From Symsagittifera roscoffensis (taxonomy: Eukaryota > Xenacoelomorpha > Acoela > Convolutidae), in the NCBI RefSeq assembly GCF_963678635.1, contig NC_087064.1, positions 25,586,189-25,650,188 on the forward strand: a stretch of DNA of 64,000 bases. Direction: 5' to 3'. Under the pieces are notes generated by a model that worked only from the letters and a program-made list of their open reading frames with translations, was not told the DNA's origin and did not search any database. A program made the position numbers and the translations under genes. This document shows, piece by piece, positions 56,482 to 64,000 of the stretch. The stretch's first letter is position 1, and the number at the start of each line of letters is the position of its first letter.

Positions 56482-56895
56482 CTAACCACGCCCCATGCCG
56501 GGTACAATGTCGTATGTCTTGTTCGCACTGGTTGCCGACACGGGCCTTTTGTTCGCGCCACGCCCACTAACTACAAATGTGGTGTCCCCAACTTTGCCCG
56601 GCTCATCCACTTCACAATCTCCCCCCAGAGTCATACCACAAACACCTTTTCTCAGATCCTCCCCTGATCTTCCAACTTCACTCGGCTGCATGTTGGCAGA
56701 CACCGATCTTTTCTGGCCCACCGCCGGGATTGGGGGACGACGACATCTGATGGCAGCTGGCGGAGGCGGGATTGGTTTGAACTTACGTCTGTATACGTTT
56801 TCGTCATTACTTGCGCCCAGTTCACGTTCCGGTGCAGTCGACGCCGGTGCCACTTCTGTCTCGCATTTCTCGGTTGAGCAGTTTTTGCTAGTCAT
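56482..56895 (-). CDS. 137-aa ORF, GC-rich, unrecognised
   Basis: This open frame is in a stretch much richer in G+C than its surroundings. The protein is hydrophilic: an acidic/Cys N-terminus (NCSTEKCETE), KFKPIPPPPAA, then two similar phrases, KRSVSANMQ and KRPVSATSANKTYDIV. The plus-strand frame over the same bases (56495-56914) is Leu/Ser/Pro-rich and less protein-like, so the minus strand is preferred. It could be a single exon of a host gene or a gene fragment. No introns or partners are visible. Not identified. Confidence 0.4.
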   Translation of the reverse strand: MTSKNCSTEKCETEVAPASTAPERELGASNDENVYRRKFKPIPPPPAAIRCRRPPIPAVGQKRSVSANMQPSEVGRSGEDLRKGVCGMTLGGDCEVDEPGKVGDTTFVVSGRGANKRPVSATSANKTYDIVPGMGRG

Positions 56896-56982
56896 GGCTG
56901 CAGCGGCACTGTGATTGCTGATTGCTACTGCTAGATATCACTTGCCATACCGTTTTACTAATTGGCACATAATTGTTTCGAC

Positions 56983-57180
56983 CAGGGGCAGATTTAAGGG
57001 GGCGGACGCCCCCCCCCCCCCCCCTCAGGGATTCGACCCCTTGCCGACCCAAAGGGTCCCCCCTTTGGTACTTTTTACAAGATCCATTTTTGATCGACCG
57101 ACCCGAAAACTTTTCTAAAGGCGCCTTAGGCGCCAATATATACTAACTTTGAGTGGAGCGCACGCCAAAAAAACGCAATT
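56983..57180 (+). mobile_element. hAT-like repeat end (forward copy)
   Basis: It begins CAGGGGCAGATTTAAGGGGG and continues with a C-run, CCAAAGGGTCCCCC and CTAAAGGCGCCTTAGGCGCC. CAGGGGCGGAT-type starts are common on hAT-family transposons. The same sequence recurs in reverse at 62500-62702. No transposase is seen, so this is a non-autonomous copy or a fragment. Confidence 0.5.
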
Positions 57181-57479
57181 TTTTGTTGCAATTTTCTGTC
57201 AAAAAACGGCTTTTTGACCTTTTTTTTCATCAAAAATTTGGCGAAAACAGCGTCTTTTTACTGCTGTAGGAGAGCTCAAAAAATCAATTTGGTCGACCTA
57301 AAAAAAGTCGTCAAAATTTTCGACAGTTTTTGAAAATCCGCCCATTCAGATTCAAAAAATATATTTCAAGACAGTTTTCTCTCAGTGTTGAGAAAAGCAT
57401 GTCTGAAGTTTTTGCTATTCAGACTCAGAATTAGTGAAAACTGTTCATATCAACAGTCAACAGTTTCTCTTTTAGAAAC

Positions 57480-59400
57480 ATGCAAGCAAGTACGTCTCCG
57501 TGAACCAATCGGCTCGAAAAAGTTATTTGATATTTTGATTAAGCTATTCAAGTACTTTTCTAGCTATTCAAGTACTTTTCTGAAACTTTTCTAGGCTAGC
57601 TATTCAAGTTATGACTCTTTGAAGTAACTCATGTTGATCCATGAAACAAATCGGATGACAAATGAGCTTAAGATTTTTATTGAAGCCATTCGAGCTATGA
57701 AACTTTGAAATACTTCAAGTTGTTTCATAGACCGGATCAGTTCGCAAAAAAAAATCACGTTGTTCGAAAACAAGCATTTGGAATTAAGTATTTTTAAGTA
57801 TTTTAAGGTTTTTTATAGAGCGGATTGATTACGAAACGTTTAAGTTTTTCTTAAACAAGCTATTCAGATTTTTAAAATCTTACTTTATTACACATCAAGT
57901 TATTCCATGAAACGAATCGTATGGCAAAAAAATTGCCATTCAAGCGAGGAAACTTCAAAGTATTTCAAGATATTTCACAGAGCATAACGTTTGCGAAATG
58001 TCGAAGTTGTTCTTAAGCAAGCCAGTGAAGCTACAACATTTGGAGTTAGTTCAAGTTATTTTATAGAGCGAATCGATTGCGAAAAAATGAAGTTTTCTTA
58101 AGCAAGTTATTCAAGCAATTTAAACATTAGTTTGATAAATTTTAAGTCGTTTTGTGAAGTAAATTGGATGGCAAAATGTTGACGTTGTTCTACTTAAACC
58201 ATTTCAACCATGAAGCTTTAAAATAATTCATGTTAACTCCTAGCGCAAATCGTTTTGCAAAAACTGTAAGTTTTTTGAGCCACCTATTGAAGCTACGAAA
58301 AATTTACATTTATTTCAGACCAAATTTTCTCACAATACCTTTAAGTTTTCCAAGCAAACAAAGAAACTTTGATATATTTCAAGTTATTTCATGAAGTGAG
58401 ACAGATGGCAAAAATTAAAATTTTTCTATTGAAGCCATTAGGGCAGTAGAACTTTGAAATATATCAAGTTGTTTCATAGACCGAACTAGTTCGCGAAAGG
58501 TTCAAGTTAATAACTTGAAATCTTTTAAGTTAATTTATGAAACAAATCGAAGGGCAAAATTTCTTTTTTAATGAAATCATTCAGCGATGAAATTTTGAAA
58601 TATTTGATGGACAGCATCATTTCGCGAAAAGTTCAAAGTCAAACTGCTCTGAAGCAAGCAATTAGAGCCAAGAACTTGAAGTCTTTCAACTTTTTTTACA
58701 CAGAGGCAAAGCTGCGCTTCGCAAACACTAGTGAGAACAAAAAAATCAGCTCGGTTTTAAGTGCATTAAAAACAGTAGAAATAAGCTTTTGGAAATAAAC
58801 CTTCAGACGCCTAATCACAAGCACCAGCCTCAATTAAAGCAGAGAACAGATGCCATGAAATTTCCAATGCTACAGGTCGTGATTATAGCAAACGTGCCAC
58901 CAACTTATGAACACTTTGCCACCAAATAATGAACAGTTTTATTTGCGAGTTAGGTTAGAAAAACATAAGGTTCACACTAATGCACTAGCTCTCTCAAATT
59001 CGGAAATGTAATGAAGCAAATCGTTTGCAAAAATTCTAACTTTTTCTCTAACAAGCTACTTCAGTTTTAAAAAAAATTTTTTAAATGAGTTGTTTAATGG
59101 AGCAAATTGGTTCGAAACAAGTCCAAGATAAAACTACTCGGCTATGAAGCTTTAATATAAGGAGTTATTTTATAAGGCGTTTGAGTTGGCGAAAGGTTTA
59201 AGTTTTTCATTGAAAACACCCAAACGTTCAAACAATTCAAGACATTTCATAGCCGGAATCGGTTTGCGAAAAGTTGCAGTTTTCCGAGGCAAGCTTTTGA
59301 AGCAGTGAAACTTTGAAATATTTCAAGCTGTTTCTTACAGCAGGTCAATTTGCGAAAAGTTAAAATTCAATTCTGAAATATATTTCAGTATATTTCAGTA
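57480..59400 (+). repeat. diverged satellite, units about 85-100 bp
   Basis: A loose unit recurs about 20 times: AAACTTTGAAATA, TTCAAGTTATTTCATAGA, GCGAATCG-TTGCGAAAA, AAGTTTTTCTTAAGCAAGC, TATTCAAGC. Anchors (CGNATCGNTTGC-like) lie near 57505, 57650, 57728, 57823, 57920, 57985, 58066, 58160, 58247, 58400, 58483, 58546, 58610 and then 59015-59345. A stretch without clear units (58640-58990) interrupts it. The units are too diverged for a recent array. Apparent ORFs here are by-products. Confidence 0.7.
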
Positions 59401-59466
59401 AATAAGCAGTTTTATCAAGTGAAATTGAAAAAAAGTAGAAATTAGCCACGAATTAGCAAAAACTCG

Positions 59467-59547
59467 GCCACGTGTAGGATTCGAATCTGCGACCTACTGC
59501 ATAAAAGATTTTTGAGTCTCATACATTATCGACTCAGCCACGCAAGC
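59467..59547 (-). tRNA. tRNA-Leu-like relic or tRNA-derived SINE head
   Basis: On the minus strand an A box (TGGCTGAGTCGATAATG) and a B box (GATTCGAATCC) stand at normal spacing, with a long variable region as in class II tRNAs. The anticodon loop CTCAAAA suggests CAA (Leu). The acceptor stem pairs poorly and the T stem has mismatches, so this is most likely a pseudogene or SINE-derived. Confidence 0.45.
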
Positions 59548-60305
59548 TTAACAACCAGCAAACAAAAGGCACGAATAAAGCACGTATATATGCTAAAAAC
59601 TTGCAAATGCGATTCAGCAAAAATAGAACCAAATACAAATAGACTCAATTTTGCATAAAATAAATTGAAATATAACAAACTGAAGGCATTCACACTAACT
59701 TTGCATGCAATAAATTGCAAAGCATAAAACCACATTATGTATAACTTATGCCCGAAAAAAATTGCGAGATATCTTGGGCTAGAAAGTTTCTGAAGTTGAG
59801 TTTTCATGATTGTTGTTTTTTGAAACAAATCAGTTTTTTAGGTTCATTTGACTAATTAAAATTGCATTAACTGGGTTAAATTATTACTATCCGAATGTCA
59901 AAGTACATGCTATCAAAAAGCTGAAAAGGTGCCCCACCATTTTCGGGATGCCCCAACATAAAGGTGCCGCAACAATATTTGCGACTTAGATTGGAAAAAT
60001 AGAAGTTCGCAGAAAAACACTCGCTTCGCAAGTGTAAACAAACAAACTCAGACAAACTGTATCGAAAAAAAAAATACATAGAATTTGAAAAATACTTAGA
60101 ATTTGAACGCAAAATATTTTAAGTAAGCAAAATCTGAAAATAACAGTGGCTTTTCACATAGGTAAATACTCAGACAACAAAGTTTTTCTAAAAACAGCAC
60201 AAAAATCAGACCACCTTTTCTTTCTGATGCTTTAAACTCGCTCACGAGAAACATTAAGCGTATATTTCGAATTGCATATTTAGAGCCAGAAATAAGCTAA
60301 CTTGT
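59548..60305. other. non-coding stretch
   Basis: I see no gene or repeat that I can support between the tRNA-like relic and the inverted-repeat element. Confidence 0.5.
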
Positions 60306-60835
60306 TGTTCCGACTTTCGATACGAAAGTAACGGAATATTTGTGCTCGGGGTGGGTTTTTTTTTCTTCAGACAAATTTCGACTTTTTAACTAGCCGTTTT
60401 TGACGCAATTTTTTTATATCATTCGAAAGCTATTGTTGTCCTGAGCTTGAATTTGAAAAGATATTTTACCTGTGATCATTTTTCGTAAAGTTATGGGGGT
60501 TTAAAGATTGCCATTTTGGCCAATTTGGGACAATTAACGCGCGATAAATTTCGCGCTATTAACGCGTAAGCGAGATTTAATCCGTCTTAGAAATCGTTCC
60601 AAATTGGTTCAAGGAAGCTTATATGCCATAATTGATTTGTTAATAGGCGCAAAATTTATCGCTTTGTACTTAATATGACGTGTGGGGGGATGTTTTTACA
60701 TAAAATCTCAAACTTTTTCAAATTTTTTTTTATTACTTTGAAATTTTTCATCTTATTAATGCTCCATAGACCTTTAAAGGCAGTCGGAACTTTCAGGGCT
60801 TCGCCCTGATACGAGCAGTCTTGTTGGTTTTTGGA
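60306..60835 (+). repeat. left terminal inverted repeat
   Basis: The tip folds on itself: TTCCGACTTTCG faces CGAAAGT and CGGAA around an ATA loop. Near the inner end is a perfect hairpin, CAGGGC TTC GCCCTG (60794-60808). It is homologous to the right arm over its whole length. Confidence 0.8.
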
Positions 60836-62499
60836 AGCAAAAGACTACTGGGTTATCTTAGGTTTGCTGACATTTGAAACATGAAACTGTGTCTACTGAA
60901 ATGCCTTGTATGGCTAACACAAAATATTAGTAGATTTTAAATTAAACTTCATTCAATTTAAACATTGTTAATAGACAGTTGGAAAAGAGTGAGTGCCTTA
61001 TTATCAGTTCTCAAAAATAAAAATGGCCCTTTGCCCTCTTTGAATTTCAAAATGAATTTAGGATTGACAGTTTTTTTATTAATATAACTCCATTTGAGAG
61101 AAATGGATAAAGCAGTGAAATTTTTATTCCGCTAGGAAATCTTAAAATTAAATTTCACGAAAATGCAAATAACTTACTTTCAGCAGATGAGTTAAACTTG
61201 AACTCAAAAAATGCATATACACCTAAGTGCAACCATACATAAATTAATATGTATGAATGCAAATCTGTAGTAATTAGAGCATTTTCAGACTTTTTCCTGA
61301 AAAAAAATATTAAAAAATCGCCAAGAGCTATATAAGAGGTTTGGTTTCACTACGTTCATCGAATCTTGATAAAATAATTTCATTCTTGATTATTGAAGCT
61401 AAAAATTCTACGTCTACGGAGTGGTATGAAATTTAAGAACAGCGCTCGTTGACTGCACACCTTGACTACATTTAAACTTCCAATAGGAAAAACAGTCAAC
61501 AGAGAGTCTTAAACTTCTTAATGAAGTCAAGGAAACAAAAAAACTGGCATTTGACAAAAAGTAGCCTTTCTCAATAAAACTCTTTTGAGTTTCAAGAATA
61601 TACTAAAATCGACATTTTTCTTAGAACCAACCCTGAAATAAAATTGGATCGATGAGTAATATTATAAACCTCTTTGAAGCTAAACTCAACTTTCCAAACT
61701 AAAAGTCATTCAAATAAATCCGCTTTTGTAAGTTATGAGCGTAGACTTTTTCGCAAAAAACCGCACTATCTACAAATGAGATAAATTATTTCATTTAAAT
61801 TCCCTTGAAACTAAAAAATATCAACGGCTTCTAAAAAGTAGAGTCTGAGCTTCCTTTTAATGATAAGTTTTCCGAAAAAAGTCTTCGTTGTTGACTGATT
61901 TTTTTTGGATATTCATATTTTGTCTACATTTTATTGAATGTGTTTTTAGAAAAACAAATCACCAAAGTTCGTTAACAGCTGTTTCGTACTTATTGTATTC
62001 TCAAGTGGTTTTTTAATAAATTGTTATTGCACTGTTATATTGAGCGTCTTCACTACATTCGTTGTCATTTGAACCAAAAATAGTCCGTTTTTTTTTGTCA
62101 CGCAAAAATGTTGGTTTTTTTCAAAGTTATTTGTTGCATTTTGGCTAGCAAAATTTCTCTTTGCGCTTCGCATCATCACAAAAAAAGCTTCGATTTAATT
62201 AAACCTTATTGGACACTGTATGATCTTTGAGGCAATTAAAAAAGACCAGCCCTGCGCTATATTTGTATCCCAATCTGGTGTTTTCGGAAAAAGGGGCGGA
62301 ACTGAGATTTTCTCGAAGAGAGGGGGAGGGGGTCCTTTTTTTCGAGGTTGCCCAAGTTGATTTTTGGAGCGCTCCCAGAACAGTAGAAACACCGTATTTC
62401 GACCAAATTTCTGCGCCGCGTGCAATTTTTTGAAAACAAAACAAAAAAGTGTTTTTGGCATTTTTTGAAAAAAAGTTTGTTTAAAAAGTTGCGTTATTT
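60836..62499. other. interior of the foldback element
   Basis: This is AT-rich sequence with no supported gene. Short minus-strand frames at 62195-62515 overlap the reversed hAT-like repeat and are not taken as genes. Confidence 0.5.
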
Positions 62500-62702
62500 G
62501 GGGGCGCGCTCCCACTCCCCTTCAAAATTTGTATATTTTTGGTGCCCGAGGCGCGTTCGCCTTTAGAAAAATTTTAAGGTTGCTCGACAGAAAAAGGATG
62601 TCGAAAAATAATACCAAAGGGGGACCCTTTGGTTGGTGAGTTGGTCAAATCCTTAAAAAGAAGCATCCTAATCCCCACACCCCCACCTAAATCCGCCCGT
62701 GG
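62500..62702 (-). mobile_element. hAT-like repeat end (reverse copy)
   Basis: Read on the minus strand from 62702 it begins CACGGGCGGATTTAGG and continues with CCAAAGGGTCCCCC and TTCTAAAGGCG, parallel to 56983-57180. It lies inside the foldback element. Confidence 0.5.
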
Positions 62703-62885
62703 TCAGATCACTCATTTAGGTCAGGTCAGAACAACGTGTAAATGGTATTCATTTGGATCCGAAAACCCATTGGGATACGAATTTCTCTCATACATTTCTC
62801 TCTTAGGATACGAATTTCTCTCTCCAAAACTTCTACGATAGGGAAGCAGCAAGGAGTTGAATTTAAGCTCTAATTTCATAAGAAG

Positions 62886-63417
62886 AACAACAAGACTGCT
62901 GGTATCAGGGCAAAGCCCTGAATATTCGGACTGCCTTTTAAGGTCTATGGAGCAGTAATAGCATGAAAAAATTAAATTAAAAAAAATGAAAAAAATTTTG
63001 TAAAAAATTTTGAGATTTTTTGTGAGAATCATCCCCCCACACGCCATAAAAAACACAAAGTGATACAATTCGCTTCTATTAACAAATCAATTATGACAAA
63101 TAAGCTTCCTTCAACCAATTTGGAACGATTTCTAGGACGGATTAAATCTCCGCTTACGCGTTAATTGTTCCAAAAACATCGCGCGTTAATTGTCCCAAAT
63201 TGGCCAAAATGCCAATCTTTAAACCGCCATAACTTTGCGAAAAATGATCACAGGTAAAACATCTTTTCAAATTTAAGCTCAGGACAACAAAACCTTTTGA
63301 ATGATATTTAAAAAATTACGTCAAAAACGGTTAGTTAAAAAGTCGAAATTTGTCTGAAGAAAAAAAAGCCACCCCGAGCACAAATATTCCGTTACTTTCG
63401 TATCGAAAGTCGGAACA
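62886..63417 (-). repeat. right terminal inverted repeat
   Basis: This is the inverted copy of 60306-60835. Its inner hairpin is CAGGGC AAA GCCCTG (62906-62920): the stem is kept while the loop differs from the left arm, TTC read against AAA on the plus strand. Confidence 0.8.
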
Positions 63418-64000
63418 ATAATTTAGTAATTGTTCCAAGGTCAAGTTGCGAGTGAGATATTCAGATCAGTCTCGAAATTATCTGAAACTTGAACTGAAAG
63501 TCGAAAACTTGCAGACTAGTTTCTATCGGCACTGAAATGTTCAGAAACTTTTTTTAGAATACCAAATACGATCAGAAAACGTTAATATGGTAATCCTCTC
63601 TGAGCTTTCTTTAAGGTATTTGAAATTAACAAGAATAAAAAACTTAGGCGTAGTTCCTTCCTCTCTACGAGAGTGTCGGAGCAACACATGCTTTGAGATT
63701 ATTTCGATAAAAAAACACATTAAAAATAGATTCTCATGCCAATTTGGGCAATCTCCCTCTACGAACTACGTTAATTATTTCTTTATTATAATAAGAAAAA
63801 AAACTGCAACAAAATGGATTCTTATCAAGTCATAATTACAAAAATTATGGGTTTCCAATAAAATATACCCTTTATTTGCCACTTAAAATAGAAAAAAGAA
63901 GGTTCGTAATAATACCATAAGCTGATCGCCGTGTAATGATTCAACTGATTGGTTGAGAAATCGACCATTTCTATCTACTCAGCAGTCTCCTCCTTTCTTG
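63418..64000. other. non-coding end of window
   Basis: I see no supported gene. The open frame at 63587-63835 has no recognised feature. Confidence 0.5.

Larger units (their letters stand above)
60306..63417. mobile_element. 3.1-kb foldback DNA transposon with long inverted arms
   Basis: The left arm (60306 to about 60835) and right arm (about 62886 to 63417) are inverted copies of each other with many small differences. Both arms end in TGTTCCGACTTTCG. No transposase ORF is visible in the 2-kb interior, which includes a hAT-like fragment near its right side. No convincing target-site duplication flanks it. It is probably a non-autonomous TIR element. Confidence 0.8.

Noticed and set aside
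58571-58798. 75-aa plus-strand ORF in the satellite
   Set aside because: It is a chance open frame built from satellite units; other units do not keep it.
62195-62515. 106-aa minus-strand ORF in the foldback element
   Set aside because: It overlaps the reversed hAT-like repeat, and two other frames are open over the same bases, so the openness is compositional.

Overview
The window is animal nuclear DNA, AT-rich and dominated by mobile elements. The signs are LTR retroelements with gag, pol and env, decayed LINE pieces, inverted-repeat DNA transposons, a diverged satellite and intron signals of the form GTAAGT...TACTAAC...AG. There are no bacterial operons. I read it as an invertebrate, but the lineage cannot be fixed from the sequence alone.

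Positions 1 to about 35835 hold three related copies of one unusually large, env-bearing Ty3/gypsy-type LTR element. Copy A (1-10231, cut by the window edge) carries the end of pol, a small membrane ORF, a pre-env ORF, env, a further ORF after env (called ORF-X here), a long 3' region and a 3' LTR. Copy B (11485-17006) carries a 445-bp 5' LTR, a primer binding site, several leader ORFs and gag. It is cut off just after gag by the 5' LTR of copy C. Copy C (17007-35835, about 18.8 kb) runs from LTR to LTR and shows the full order: LTR, PBS, two small leader ORFs, a 153-aa basic ORF, a roughly 515-codon pre-gag ORF, gag with a CCHC knuckle, protease, RT, RNase H, integrase, small membrane ORF, pre-env, env, ORF-X, an intron-like segment, about 1.2 kb of non-coding sequence and a truncated LTR. 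All three copies carry stops or frameshifts, at different places, so comparing them shows which breaks are private to one copy and which stops are shared. Copy C also has altered catalytic residues in RNase H and integrase.

Positions 36264-49841 on the minus strand hold one uninterrupted 4525-codon ORF. Its centre is 40 copies, in perfect 306-bp register, of a 102-aa unit made of three 34-aa modules. Degenerate modules flank the array on both sides. The module pattern (Tyr/Phe-x-Pro-Lys ... Asp-Asn-Leu) recalls microtubule-stabilising MAP6/SAXO-type repeats, but that is a tentative family call.

Positions 50-64 kb hold decayed sequence: fragments of one LINE (ORF1, endonuclease, RT), a short inverted duplication of that LINE, a minus-strand GC-rich ORF of unknown function (56482-56895), a hAT-like repeat end present twice in opposite orientation, a diverged satellite of roughly 85-100 bp units (about 57480-59400), a tRNA-Leu-like relic and a 3.1-kb foldback element with about 530-bp inverted arms (60306-63417).

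The strongest candidates for something undescribed are the large retroelement, with its extra ORFs before gag and after env and its conserved intron-like segment next to the ORF-X stop, and the giant homogenised repeat protein.
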